Shown one piece after another: positions 1 through 13,155 of a DNA stretch of 64,000 nucleotides (positions within the stretch are counted from its first letter, which is position 1; each line of letters starts with the position of its first letter). This stretch comes from Pardosa pseudoannulata (taxonomy: Eukaryota; Arthropoda; Arachnida; Araneae; Lycosidae). The DNA lies in assembly GCA_032207245.1 (NCBI GenBank), contig CM063502.1, positions 132,298,973 to 132,362,972 of the forward strand. The letters run 5' to 3'. A model generated the notes under the pieces. It made no database searches. It was not told where the DNA came from and was given only the letters and a program-made list of their open reading frames with translations. Position numbers and translations under genes: made by a program.

Positions 1-1669
1 TAAGCAGTAGTTCTTCACTAACATCATACGGTATCATTTATCAAAAATGGAGGGGGTGAAAATCTTCGAAAACATATTTCTTTGCGACATTTTTATAAGG
101 CTTTAGTGGAAAAGACAGAATTAGACATTCATATAGTAATTCTCTCTTTCCGAATAAAATTTATAAACTCCGCATATGAGATAAATGGCTATATTAATAA
201 TATCCAAAAAAAGTCATTGTAACTTTCTGTAGGCACTGAATAATATTAAAAGAAATACAAATAATTGTAAAATGGTTTTAAAATATACAGTTAAACACAT
301 TACACATTTAAACCATGGAGTGTTTTGAAATTAACTCTCTTGGAAAACCGTGATCTGTTTCCAGTTCAACAAATAAAAATTCCCTTTTGGTACTTGAAAA
401 TCAAAATAAATAATTTTTATGCATGCAATTTTAGTGCATTGAGCTTTTAAAAGTGAAATCGTTTAAACAAAATCGTTAAATATTGCACTAGTGTCTCTAT
501 ATTCTGCTAATTTATATGCATTAAGCGTAATGATTGTAAAGGGATCCCGTGTCACAATTTAGGGACCTAGTGAACTAACTGAAAATGAAAACAGTATATA
601 ATCGTATTGCAGCTTCGATTGAGAGATAAAGGAAAAAGTTAGGTGGATATTTATTGTAGTCGCTTCAGTGACATATAATTACATTTTAAAATAAAATGTT
701 ACAAAATTCTTACAGAATCAGGAGCATTAAAAATTTGTCATGCTGTGTAGAGGATTTCAATGAGAATAAATTTTGTAACAATATTGTTTAAATGATTAGA
801 TATATAAAACTTAGAATTATAAAAAGTTATAATGGTAATGAAGAATTGTTTGAGCTAATTAACGACAGATGGTGTCTAATGACATTGGGATATTAGTTAG
901 TAAAACTTATTAATTCGATCTAATAAATCTTAAGCATTCAAAAAGAATGTTGTAGATCTATTGGCTCATCAAAAAAAGTAATTAAGTTTTGGAATAGCGA
1001 TTTTTATCTATAAATTAAAAAATAGTGATCATAGCAATAAAACTTTGGTATTATAAAAATTTAAGGTATAGACTGTAAATTGTTTATTATTAATTCTGAT
1101 TTTAAGTTTCCTTAAGTGATTTAACTCTATTCACTTTAACACATATCGCTTTATAATATAAAGATGACTTAAATATTCTCCATTTTTTTAAAAATTCTCC
1201 AAACACCATAATATTTAAATAATTTCTTGGTTGGTTGACTTAGATGTTCACAGATTAACTGATGAAGTGCCCTTTAAAGTCTGATATTATTGTAAACAAA
1301 TTACAATAGAAGTTAATTATAATCACACACATATTTTTATGTTACCGTAAAAAACTAATTGAAAAAGTAGGTCTTAAAAATAAATTTTACTATTATAATG
1401 ATAAAATATTAAAAAGTGATATTTAAATTATCACAATTTCCATATTGGATTTTTTCTGACATTCATAATGACAATGAGTAATTTTAGTAATTTTAGGAGT
1501 AACTTCATGAGTAATATTTTGAGTAATTTTACCGATATTTCTGTTTTAAGTTAGTAAAGTGGTAGAATGCACTATTTAGCATTGAAATGCTCTTTGTTTA
1601 AAATAAAAATGTTAAAAACAGGAATTATTAAATAATATTCGTATAAAGAATTTACTCAAACACATAATG
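1..1669. other. AT-rich sequence, no recognised gene
   Basis: I see only AT-rich sequence with frequent stops in all frames, no long open frame, no recognisable repeat family and no RNA gene. It may be intron or intergenic DNA. Confidence 0.6.
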
Positions 1670-1703
1670 CAGTGGTTTCCAAAATTTTTAGAAGGGTGTC
1701 AAA
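1670..1703 (+). mobile_element. Candidate hAT-type terminal sequence
   Basis: The sequence begins CAGTGGTTTCCAAAATTTTT, which resembles the CAGTGGTTCCCAAAC-type tips of many animal hAT transposons. I found no matching opposite end or 8-bp target duplication, so this is at best one end of a decayed or non-autonomous element running rightwards. Confidence 0.3.
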
Positions 1704-3399
1704 TTTTTTGAATTAAGATTTCCTATGGCAAGAACTTCAAATAGAAGTATGTCTTATCATTAGTAAAAGATAAAAATAAATAAAACACATGTATCTGCAT
1801 CTGCAAATTTCTTCATTTATTTGTTATTTATTTAATTAATATTAAATTGAGAATTATTGAGATGGATATTTTGAAAGATTTCCCCTTATATTTGGTGGTT
1901 TTTGTAGCTTCTAATTACGTAGTTGCAGCCCCCATGGGTTTTTCGATTGTTTTTTTTTTATTAACAACAAAAGATGTGACTTGTTTTCCTGTAAACCACT
2001 TTTATAGTACCAGGTTTATCATTATGTACCTATAGATTTGTTTTGTTATTCATAGTTCATTTTTATTTACAAGAGCGTAGAGCCGGTGGGGTTAGTTTTA
2101 TAGGGAGTGAAATAAAATCTAATATCATGAAAAAAAAGTCTTCGCATTTTTAGCTTTTTAGTTTGTTTTTGCTTAATAAGGGTTAATATCTTGTTCTAGG
2201 TCTTGACAGAGGTCGCACTGTGTACATTTTAAGCTTCACTGGACTAGTTGATTTAAAATGTTATGCAATGATCTGCTACGTGCCTGTGAAGATGTCCCAA
2301 GGATTAGAAATCCTAGTTGTAATATCTTTGCTAAAAGACATCAGTCTGATCAATATATAGAAACACTGGAATTGTTTAAAATTTACTAGTATTAGTCCTT
2401 TAAAATTTTAAACCACACTAAAAATTTTTCAGATTTACTAATTTTCAGATTTTAAGCTTATTTTTTGTTGAATAAATTTAATGTTTTGGTACTGATCTTC
2501 ATAGAATAATCACTTGTCAATTTCATGGAAAACATTATTCAAATTTTACCTTTGTACCTGTGAATCTGTTACACAATGTGGGAATATATGGCGTAATTAA
2601 TTAGCTATGAGACATGAGTTCAGTTGATATTTTGAAATTCAAAGATAACTTAGAAATTTGTTTGTAGCAGTTATAAATTCTAAAAGCTTCCCATCGAAGA
2701 AAAGAATTAATTTTCTCCATTTCTTTTCATTACTTCAAAGTATTAATATAAGGAAAGATTTATTCAAATTACACTGCTAATTTGTCTCATTTTATTAATG
2801 TGAATATCCATTTTAATCCAACAATATGAAAACTTACGGGCTGTTTTGGACTTTTCTATTAAGTGTTTTGGAGTTTTAAAAAATATAACATTTAATTTTT
2901 TTTAATTAGGCTAAAAGAGAGAAAAACTAGTGTTTCTGTCTACTGTAGGTGTTTTAGATTCAATTATGAATCCATGAATTTTTGTATATAAGATTTTGAT
3001 TTTTTTAATTAAACTCTTTTTACATTAATACATAAAACGACGAATGAAATGGTAATTAGACATAACTGTGTCATTACATTTGAATGCTTAAGTATTAATA
3101 AACAAAGTTAAGGAGGATTTCTGACATAAATACAGAAAACGTATTTCTAATCATACTTTATTAAAATGGATTTTCAGTATTTTAAGATTAAAATGTGGGA
3201 TTTTAGTATTATAGTTATAAAATAATACTTTTACAGACCAGAGGTACGGCATGAAAACAAAAAGTATCATTAAACTTGATGCTTTATTTCAAACGTATGA
3301 TATACATTTGAAAGGTTATGAATGAAGTGGATAATTTCATAAATTAAATGTTACGAAACTTATTGCAACTGCAAAAGGAAAAAGCACTTTAATTTATTA
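1704..3399. other. AT-rich sequence, no recognised gene
   Basis: This is AT-rich DNA. A 62-codon open frame at 1847-2035 has no recognisable domain and is probably chance. If the hAT-like tip at 1670 is real, the first several hundred bases here would be its interior, but nothing transposase-like is visible. Confidence 0.5.
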
Positions 3400-3512
3400 T
3401 ATTTTTACCTATATTATTTTACCCATATATATATTTGTAGTATTTTACCTATATATATTTGTAGTATATATTTGTAGTAATCTGTATTTATTTTACCTAT
3501 ATATATTTGTAG
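3400..3512. repeat. Short tandem repeat, about 24-bp unit
   Basis: A unit of the form ATTTTACC(C)TATATATATTTGTAGT occurs at about 3416, 3442 and 3489, with a partial copy at 3466. This is a small local minisatellite in AT-rich DNA. Confidence 0.7.
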
Positions 3513-4692
3513 CTTTATTTAACCTCTATTTTGTCACTCTATGTGTTTTCGACGTATACAAAATTATTGAAAATATGCAACAAATTACTAAAAATTAATG
3601 AAGTTGATGTTGAACCACTCAAGAGGCACAGATTTAAACAATGAAGTATGCTGGAAAGCTACCCTTTCTACTGGTCTGCTAAAATAAAGATAATTATATC
3701 GACCATAATTATAACCCATTATGTCTGCCTAACTAATCATTTTCCTTTAAGAGAAAACTTTTCGCCAAGTTTTGGGTTTCAGGACATTTTTAACGAAAGG
3801 TAAAATTAGATCCAAATATCGTAAGATATAAACTTAAAACTGATATTTAGAACTTTGTCTATTAAACACATGTAAATCCAAATCAAGATAATATTTGAGT
3901 TTGTAAAAGATCCATAGACTTCTTTAAAAAATACCATTATAAAAGTTCATTAATGAAATTTAAAAAATACTCAAAAATAAAAAATTTGGGTTGTAATACA
4001 AATTAAACTAAATACAGATTAAACAGAGACAAATTAATTTAAATAGCCCTTGATAGATAGAAACAGTCAGTTTGTTTACCTTAGAAGCAATTAGTGCTCA
4101 GAAAAAAGAAATAGAAGAAGATTTATTTGCTACAAGTTTATCCGAAGTTATAGCTTTAAAAGCACACTGATCTTGCATATTTAATTTAGATACTTTTAAT
4201 CCACATTTAGAACAGACATATCACGTTATATCCTTCACAAACTAAATATCAAAGCTATTTTATGTGTACTCTTTAAATTCAGTCATTAGGTGCTGACGGG
4301 CATTTCAATCAAAGTAATTCTAACCTAACAAATATATTAAGTAAATCTGTTTATTTAAGAAATTAATTTGAAATCTTTAGTAATTCTTCTGAACTAAGCC
4401 TTTTCCAATTTCGTAATGTAACTAACGTTCTGTTTAAAATAATATTAAAGGCAATATGAAACTTTTTTCTCTTCAAGAGAGGAAGAGGTGGATACATTTA
4501 AAATACATAAAAAATTATGTTATATAGCATTAAATTCTAAATAATACAAAATCATTTTATTAAAAATAAAGACTAATTTCATTCAGAGTCAGTAGTATAT
4601 CAAACTAAACTAGTTTAGATAGATAAAACTTTAAAATGTTGCTGTTAAATACAATAAGTAAAATGTTATTTTTGATGGAAAAACTTTATAAA
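3513..4692. other. AT-rich sequence, no recognised gene
   Basis: No open frame, repeat family or RNA gene could be supported in this stretch. Confidence 0.6.
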
Positions 4693-4838
4693 TGTATAAA
4701 TTATTTTTTTTTATTTTACAATAATTGCAGTCAAAGTTAATTTAAAAATTATGATGTAATCTAAGTGTATAAATTATTTTTTTATTTTACAATAATTGCA
4801 TTCAATGTTATTTTAAAAATCATGATGAAATCCACTTG
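4693..4838. repeat. Two-copy tandem repeat, 73-bp unit
   Basis: The unit starting TGTATAAATTATTTTTTT at 4693 recurs at 4766 with the same order of features: a T-run, ATTTTACAATAATTGCA, then a TTAAAAAT(C/T)ATGATG segment. The copies are about 90% alike by eye. Confidence 0.75.
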
Positions 4839-5149
4839 AAAATAAAAATAGATTTCAGAATATGATTCTGCAGACATAAATTTGTTTCTCAAATACGTTT
4901 CAGTAATGGAGAAAATAAATATTCGCATCCATTCTCGTGAAACGTGCTCAAATACTGGAGAGAAAATGATCCTGCAATTCTAAAGTATATTCACTACATT
5001 GCAGCAGATTTTTGATCCCTCATACGCTTATCTTTAAAAACAAGAGTTAAAGCCTTCCATCTCTTAAATAAGTAATAAATGTTTTAAAATAACCCAAATT
5101 TTCTTTAATATATCTGATCACGAAAGCTACTTTATTATAAAACTGTCAG
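4839..5149. other. AT-rich sequence, no recognised gene
   Basis: Nothing recognisable. It is the unique left flank of the tandem triplication that follows. Confidence 0.5.
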
Positions 5150-6170
5150 CAAATATTATAATTGAGATCATTAGTATTTATTTAATTAATCCTCATTCAA
5201 ATTTTATGAAAGCAAATTATTTTTGATTATAAAATAATTCTCTTTCCAAACTAAGTTATCTATAAAGAAATTAACGATTCAATGGGCTTTATGCATATAA
5301 AAAGAGCTCTGTATATAAAACATGTCTAAAAATCTGGTATTTGCTTTTTCAAGCACTTATTCCTTAAACTTCAACAGATAGAATTACTTTTTTCCAAATA
5401 AACACGTTTTATTTATTAATATGTCCAAATTCATCCGCTAATCTTTGACCTATTCTTTTACAGTAAAATAAACTGGGGAAATGTGATTGCTTTACCTAAT
5501 TAATAAAATCCGTTATCGAAAATATTCATTAATATTTATCTAATTAATCAGCATTTAAATTGTATGAAAAACAATTAAGTTTTTATTATAAAATAACTCA
5601 GTTTCCAAAATAAGGTAGTTATACAAAAATTAAAGATTAAAGGGGTTTCCTTCATATAAAAAACCAGCTATGTCCAAAATTCTGATATTTGCTTTTTCAA
5701 GTGATCATTCCTTAGACTTAAATGAATAGAATTACTTTTTATTCAAAATAAATATATTTTATTTATTGATTTATGTGAAAATTATCTCATTACATTCGAC
5801 CTGTTCGCGTAGAACAAAAGAATTTGTAGAGATATAATGATTTTACACATTAAACAAAACCTGTTATTGAGATTATACAATAAAATTTATCTTACTAATC
5901 AACATTTAAAGTCTATGAAAAAAATGCTTATTATAAAATAACTGTAATCCCAACATGAGATGTTTGTGAAGAAATTGAAGTTTAAAAGTGTTGTGCATGG
6001 AAAAATAGGTTATGTAAAAAAAAAATCTAAATTGCTTTTTAGTGCTTATTACTTAGACTAAAATAATCAGAATTGCTTATTTTTTTTATTTAGATATTTC
6101 TTATGGTTATGTCTGAATTCATCCTACAGGCTACAAAAAATTCGTCAATATAAAAGAAATTTGCTTAAGT
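5150..6170. repeat. Degenerate tandem triplication, about 345-bp unit
   Basis: Three consecutive diverged units share the same series of landmarks: TAATTAATC-type start, TTATTATAAAATAA, a GAAATTAA-like segment, TTTGCTTTTTCAAG or its decayed form, a TAGAATTACTTTTT segment, then T/A runs. The TTGCTTTTT landmark lies at 5341, 5689 and 6032, giving spacings of 348 and 343 bp. Units 1 and 2 are clearly alike and unit 3 is more decayed. No open frame is conserved among the units. Confidence 0.7.
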
Positions 6171-7100
6171 ATACTATTTTAGATATGACAATAATACCAC
6201 TTGCCTCATTCTTGATAATTTTCTAAAGCACTTTTGATTATTGAACACTAGGATGAATAATAAAAACGAATTTAACCCCTTTCTTACTGAATCATCTTTT
6301 AAATAATTGAAAAAATCTGATTATAAATCCCTTCATAAAAAATTAGAGCTAATTTTTAGAAAAGAATACTTTTCACATATTTATAATTTTGTACTAATGG
6401 TAAAAAACAATAAAAAAGAATCTATTATTATTTATATAATTAATTGTATACATAAGGAATATTACATTTCCGAAAAGTTTTTATATAACTGGAAGATATA
6501 ATTTTTTTCCTTTTATTACATACAGGTGGAAGAAAAAATATTTTCATCAACAGTTTTTCCTATAATAATATTTTTTAATGCGGTATCCTAAATATAAACT
6601 ACTGAATTACGCAAGTATTTAAATGTTTTATCACTTTAAACGAAATATATCCAATTTAATTGAAAATGGAATCCTATACATATTAAATATTTTAATTTTC
6701 TTTTGATGACATTTTAAACTAAATTTACTGTGTTATCAGTATTGTTCTCATTATAAATAGACTGGAGATTAAATTGGAGAACACTTTTTAAATTACAATT
6801 TTCAAGATCTCATTTTTAAAGTAACCGACGATATCATTTCGAAAATTATCATCAAGATTTTACTTTTATTAGATAGATATTTTTGTAAAAGATAAAAATA
6901 TTCTTTTTTATTCAAAGTAAAAAGAATCATTCGAATTAATTTCTTTTATCTTTAAAAGTACTTCATAAACCATTTAATGTATAACTCTGACTCAAAACAA
7001 AAATATTTTACTATGACAAACGGAAATTTGTATTAACTTATTCTAAATATATAACAAATATATTATTCTTTCATACAATGCATATATATGATTTTCTATG
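6171..7100. other. AT-rich sequence, no recognised gene
   Basis: No supported gene. A 64-codon lysine/isoleucine-rich frame at 6307-6501 looks like chance in AT-rich DNA. Confidence 0.55.
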
Positions 7101-7250
7101 ATTTGGAGTACTACAGTAGTCTATTGAGACTGGGACCTACTGCTTAAAGCTGATTCCGGTAACGAATATCAATACTAACAGAGGAATTCGAACCCGCGAC
7201 CACCGGTACCGAAGAGCAGTGCTCTGTCATTCAGCTACCGTTGGGCATAC
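7101..7250 (-). mobile_element. tRNA-derived SINE, copy 1
   Basis: Read on the minus strand, this begins with a tRNA-like head: an A-box-like GTAGCTGAATGACAGAGC and a B-box-like GGGTTCGAATTCC. A tRNA-unrelated body containing GCTTTAAGCAGTAGGTCCC follows. The same head-body order recurs at 15033-15217, 41525-41695 and 44303-44478, which shows a dispersed SINE family. Pol III promoter function is inferred from the boxes. No clear target duplication was found. Confidence 0.65.
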
Positions 7251-8160
7251 ATGTGTGCGTGTTTACTAATCTTTCATATTATGTATTAAAAGTAGCCTTT
7301 ATCCTTTTTCACCGGTTTACATTAGGTAAATTCATAATAAAGTTAAGTTACTTACCTTTTAGTTATTATGGTTTATAAAAATAAATTTTAGTATTGCGTC
7401 AGGGCATTAAATGCTTTTTTCCTGACCAAAATACATACCAAACTTGATTATATAAACTTGAATAAGCTTTTTACATGCTGAAAGTCAACGAAGGTGAGTT
7501 TTCAATATGCTTTTGTATAAATAAAAGTAAATACAAAACATTTAGATTATTGCAAATATTGCTTTTTTTAATGTCATCACTGATAATTTATTAAATTAGT
7601 TTGAAAATGTGTTGCATGTAGATTTACATTCTAATACAAAAATAAATAACCAATAATTATTTAATTGGTTCTAAATACACTGAGATTTTTATTACTTTTA
7701 TTATTTTATTTTTTTCTCTGTTTTCTGAGAATTATGCAATTTTTCTATATGTCAGGCAGGAGTGAAATAATATATATAAAAACAAACTTAAGCACTTTTT
7801 AGTCATATACATAAGAATTGTATATAAACAAATATATATGTATAAATATAATAGTATGTGTAATATTTAAGATATATTTCAAGAGAAATCTGTAAATCAA
7901 CTTTTTATAAAATAATTTTCTTTAGAGCATGAAAACAGACAAACATATATAAATTATTAAAACTCTCATAAAAAATCATGTAAAACTAAATATAAAAATA
8001 TGGTAAAAACCTACCTTTGTAAGGATTTTCAACAAATCTTGAATAACAATTAAAAATACGCCAATAAGAAATCATTCAGCAAAATAGCAAGATATCCGGA
8101 AATAAGATTAAAAACAGGTTTTAAAATTATCCGATAACTGCATGATGTAAAATATATTAA
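7251..8160. other. AT-rich sequence, no recognised gene
   Basis: No supported gene, RNA or repeat beyond short AT runs. Confidence 0.55.
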
Positions 8161-8530
8161 AACTACAAAAAAACTTGATTATCGGGTCCTAAGACCCGAT
8201 CTCCAAATTTACTTCTACAGAGGCTTAAAATCCGCCGCACGCACTAACTTTTCCTTCGCCCAAAAGTTAGTTTTTCCGACTAGCTCCGTGTCCTTGCAGA
8301 GAAACACTGTGACTGGTTTCCTTCACACACAACTTTCCTCTTACTCCCCATTCGTCAACTTTCAAATCTTCAGTTAGCAGCGCCACCTAACGTACAAATA
8401 ATGGATCAATTTTAGCTTTCTACTGAGTTCGTAAATAGATCTACAGATTTGCACACGAAAGGAATAATCTGTAAATAATGTTGGCGGATTAGATCCGCAA
8501 TAAAATCTGCAGTATACTAATACGTTATCT
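8161..8530. other. GC-richer island with three inverted repeats
   Basis: This block is visibly richer in G and C than its surroundings. It holds three perfect short hairpins: ATCGGGTC/GACCCGAT at 8181-8200 (4-nt loop), ACTAACTTTT/AAAAGTTAGT at 8243-8271 (9-nt loop) and GCGGAT/ATCCGC at 8484-8498 (3-nt loop). No long open frame is present. It could be a decayed transposon end, an LTR fragment or a promoter/first-exon region. I cannot choose between these. Confidence 0.4.
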
Positions 8531-10540
8531 GTTTTCAATTACCTCTAACCTTTGTGTTTCTGTAATTTAACAACTAACTTCGTTATTTTCGACCTAGTGT
8601 ATTCAATTCATAGTTCAATCTAAGGTAAAAGACTTTTTTGCTATAATTAAACTTATACATTTAATTTACAGTTTAATTTGCGATCATTCACTAATTATTA
8701 TAAAATACACAAAGAGCATGTATTATGATACGTTAAAATGTACAAGAAGATTTTTAATAAAATGACACATTATATCTAGTTTAAGGTAATTCAAAAGCTT
8801 GTGCTTCGAGACCAGCTCAGTTGGTTATTCTATCTTGAATGAAGATTCATAATATTCCTTACTGAAAACAATTGTAATAATTTAATTGTAGAAACATCCA
8901 TAAAACAGCAATAACGTGAACTAAAATAAAAGTAACTTACATTATATGGCTCAATACTATGAATGATGCCTGGTCACTTGCGATTTTAGATGTTTAGTTG
9001 AATGTCTAGAAAAATACACCAGGAATTATCCTGAAACCTTCAGAGTGTAAAACGCGTGGTAAACATAATATATTTCCTAGAAGATTGTATCCCAAAACCC
9101 AATAAGAGACCATCAAGAAATTGAAGAAAAACTAATAACCGAAAATCTGAAAACCGGTGAAAAATTATTACATGATTAAAAGACTGTAATAACATGTGTT
9201 CATTTTAATGAGAATAACACTTATACTTGTGGAAACATTAAAGTTTATATACAACATAATGTGTGTTGCTTAATGTAAGTGTTTTGCTTATAATTTGCAG
9301 AGTCCTCAATATAAAGGAATGTTATTTTCGGAGCGCATGGCATGACACTGTATAAAACACCTTCCAATCAGAATTTAATAAGAAATACTTAATATTAGAT
9401 AAAAGATGAATAGGTTTACGGAAATAATGCTAAATGTACATGCGTGAATAAAATCAAAAGATTAGGAAAGTATTCGTCGATAGAATAAACTCGAGAACCA
9501 TTCTTTCCAAAAGGAAGCAAAAATATAAAAGTTTGTCCAAATATAGTATAGTATTTTTTGTAAACACAAAATATACACAAAGTATATTGCAGGCAGAAAT
9601 ATCAATGCTTTTTCTGTAGACATAACAAAGAGGTTAAATGTAAGTTCTGATGCATAATTTTATACTAAATTGTAATGTCTCCCTATTTATTTGAGGTAGG
9701 AATATTAGCAATTATAAAGAAGTCATACAAAAGTTTAGAATAATTAAATATTATTGATGAGATGGCAAATAAGAAAGCAAGACGAATGCATTTTAAGAGC
9801 GCATTTGTTCTTGCTTGATAGGATATATATATAATAAACTTAAAATAAAAACCGAAAAACTTCTCTACAATAATGTCTGATACAACGATAAATCTATCTA
9901 TAAAGATCATTCAGGGGAATTTGTATATGATTAATGTTGTTGTTCCCTCAATTTAACAATAACTTCTGTAAGAAGTAAACCTTTGTAAAACGAGTGTTTT
10001 TCTCGCGACTGATTATCCATTTTCTATGAAGAATTACTTTGTAACCTTTCACTCCTTTGCAACGAAATTTCAGTTTTACAAAAAAGAGGTTTTGTACTTT
10101 AAACGTTCTGCATTCTTTATTAGTTAATTTAATATAGAAAAAATCGAGAATTAAGCAAAAATAATGGATTGTTTTCAATAAACAATTTTTTTTTTCAAAT
10201 ATATAAATATTTACTGGATGCATGTATTTTTTGTGTACTTTGACAATATTTAGCAGTATGATTCTTTATTTTTAAATATTTACTATTGGGTAATAAAAAC
10301 ATCATACTAGCCATAATTAAAACCTTTAAAATTGAAATTATCTCCCCTCAATATAACGATATATCCTTCAAAAATGATAATTTTATAGGGTCCCTTAGTT
10401 ATTGTTTTATTGAGATTTTACCTTATATTATATATGTTTAACATTTTTATTCCTAGTCATTTATATGAAGCATTCATATAAATAATAATTGTAGACTTCT
10501 ATTCATTGGGCTTGGTTATAAATCTACCAAGAATCCGTAT
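8531..10540. other. AT-rich sequence, no recognised gene
   Basis: Minus-strand open frames of 75 and 91 codons (9683-9910, 9948-10223) show no known domain and have AT-driven composition. An A-box-like stretch near 8812-8826 lacks a B box. Nothing here can be supported as a gene. Confidence 0.55.
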
Positions 10541-10599
10541 TGTTTGGTGGCGGCCAAATACTAACTTGCAAGGAAACAGGTAATAGCCCAAAAAAAAAA

Positions 10600-10686
<87 letters not shown>

Positions 10687-11183
10687 ATAATATAAATATC
10701 TAAGCCCTAAAGTCTATCCATAATTATCCCATTTCCCCATTCATTATTCTATATCTTAATTTCTTCTCTTAATATTAACCATATTTCCCAGCCATCCAAT
10801 TAAAACGAGGATGTTTTCATTTCTTCAGCCGAACTCCAAAATTCTTTCTATGATTCCCAAAACAGAAAATGATATAGCTGGCATTTTTAATTAGGAAGTT
10901 ATAACTCTCCCAAGAAAAATCTGTAATGATCAGCAGTAATAGTCATCTGGAACGCCACACTTTTGCAGATGGCTCTAGTCAAAGGTTACTCTCTATAAGC
11001 AATTAAAACACTTGCCTCAGCATTTTCCCACACACGTGTTTCAGTCGTCTCTCGCAGATGTTTAGCATTAGAGAGAGAGCGTTCTGACACTGTCCGGTTC
11101 AGAGGTCTCTGGATTTTGTGCAATTTTGATCAGATGAATAAAGATTACGTTCGGCCACGACGACTATGCGTTTCTTTCCAACA
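10541..11183 (+). mobile_element. Putative solo LTR
   Basis: The unit starts TGTTTGG and ends CCAACA, near-perfect inverted LTR-like termini. It carries AATAAA about 45 bp before the end, as expected for an R-U5 arrangement, and its right half is GC-richer than the surroundings. A (AT)n run sits inside the left part. I saw no matching target-site duplication and no second copy, so family and boundaries are uncertain. Confidence 0.35.
10604..10680. repeat. (AT)n microsatellite
   Basis: An uninterrupted AT dinucleotide run of about 77 bp. It lies inside the putative LTR 10541-11183. Confidence 0.95.
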
Positions 11184-13112
11184 GATGATTAGCGGACTCT
11201 TGGCAGCCCAGCATGCTCGGGCTGAGGAAAATAATAGGGGCAATTACAAAAGAAGTTATCAAGTGTAAAGTTCGGGGTGGTTAGTCCCTGGACGATTACA
11301 TACATATGCGTGTGTGTAAGTGGGAATCGTTTTATAGTATTCTGCATATTATTATGTTGGAACTCTTGGATTTTGCTTCCGTAAAATGGAAACCTTTATT
11401 CTTCTAGGAAGATTAGAATTGCAAGAACTCGGGTGTGAGCTCATACTTAAGCAAAGATTAATTCATGTTATTATGCATATTTGGTGTGTAATATATTTAT
11501 CTACAAATATAATAAATTACTTTCGTCAATTCAATAAAAGGCTCTTGTGACATGCTGATACATCATATTTAATAAATAATTTTCAATTTGGCATTAACTT
11601 TAAAATAGGCACCTTTTTTCTTATATGATTACCCGTTAAATTGGGGGCTTTTAAACTTCATGTAATATATTTGAACATTTAATTTATGACTGATATTAGA
11701 CAATAACAATAAGTATATATTTACTTATTTAGCATATTTATTGATCTAAAATATGATTTTTTTAATCAAGATTTAATAGGAGTAATAATAAGGTATTTCA
11801 AAATAATAAGAATTATGAGTGGTTTGTTTACTTTTGAAGCACTGTTGTCTACATAATACTAATAAGATCAGGATCGACTGCTAAAATCTCATTTTGAACT
11901 GTTACAATCCTGAAGAATATAGAAATACCGAAAGAATCATAATTAGCGTAGAAAGGGAGAATTTCTAAATTCACTAGAGTAGTTTATTTAATTCTACTAT
12001 TGTTAATATTTTCAAATATATATCACTGTTCATTTACACTTTATTTGAAAGAAAGAATAAAGAAAAATTAACAAAGATCACTAGTGTGATGTAGACATGT
12101 GAATAATGTTTAGTGCTTTAACAAACCGGAGATCAACATTTTTAATGTTGTAAATTAAAAACTTATGTGCTCTCATATCTATTTTATAAAATTATACTGC
12201 TTATTTTCCAAATCTCTGAATCTTTTATCTAATCAAAGTCAATAAATAAAAGGTTCATACCTGCCTGGATACCGATGAAAATAATTTATGATGAAATAGT
12301 TATATTATTTTCATACTAAAGTATTCTGTTGTAATTATTTTTCTATGCATCTAAATACTATATACGTCTTCCCTCTTTAGAATTAATTTTCTCTTTTTGC
12401 AGATGTCTCTAGAGATTTATTTAGAATTTTTATAATCATTTAAATGCTATAAAATAAAAATTACAGATAAAATAATGAGAATATTAAAGATTATATTTAT
12501 TAAAATACTTATTTCTATATTATTCTTAAACAAAATAAAGTATTTAAGCATTCTTTTACATTCTCGAAACGTATTTAAATTGACTCTAAATTTAAAATTT
12601 CTTAAGAATGGTTTTATGCTTTCTTTTGCCTTTCTTTCACCGGTAAAAAGGGGATATGAATTTAACTTCCCTTACTTTCAACGAATAAATCTTTAGATAA
12701 AGTAGCTATTAAACTGAGATTCATCGTAAGGAAATCCAGCATTAAACTCGATAAAGTGTACTTCTTTTTTCAAAAAGCAATAATAAAGTATCAAAAGTAA
12801 ATGATTGTAGGCTAATAATTTAAACATATTTTTTAAAACATTTTCTTGTCAATTCTTTAACAATGTAAACTACTGTTTCAACATAGTTAAGTCAATAAAT
12901 GTTTACCTATTAAAATAGCCAAACAGAAAAAAAATTGGTACATACTTATTTCTTCAATTTCCTACTTTCAAGGAACAATATTCATTTTTTTTAAAAAATG
13001 AAGGCTTTAAATCTGATTACATTATTTGCATTTATAAACAATCGTACAAATGTTAGCATTTGATTCAAGACTTACCTATCTTTTTTAGCACAAAATCAAA
13101 TAAAGAGATGAC
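11184..13112. other. AT-rich sequence, no recognised gene
   Basis: The first 100 bp, just after the putative LTR, are GC-richer and could be element leader sequence. The rest is AT-rich. A 73-codon frame at 12475-12696 has no recognisable domain. A 22-bp palindrome (10-bp arms) lies at 12981-13002. Confidence 0.5.
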
Positions 13113-13114
13113 TA

Positions 13115-13155
13115 TATAGTTATCCTTTATAGTTATCCTATATAGTTATCCTTTA
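13115..13155. repeat. Short tandem repeat TATAGTTATCCTT, three copies
   Basis: Three near-identical 13-16 bp units occur in a row. Confidence 0.7.

Noticed and set aside
8805..8840. tRNA gene suggested by AGCTCAGTTGGTTA
   Set aside because: There is an A-box-like segment only. No anticodon arm, T arm or B box follows at the right distance.
12981..13002. 22-bp palindrome (10-bp arms) as a regulatory site
   Set aside because: It consists mostly of T and A runs, which is expected by chance in DNA of this composition.
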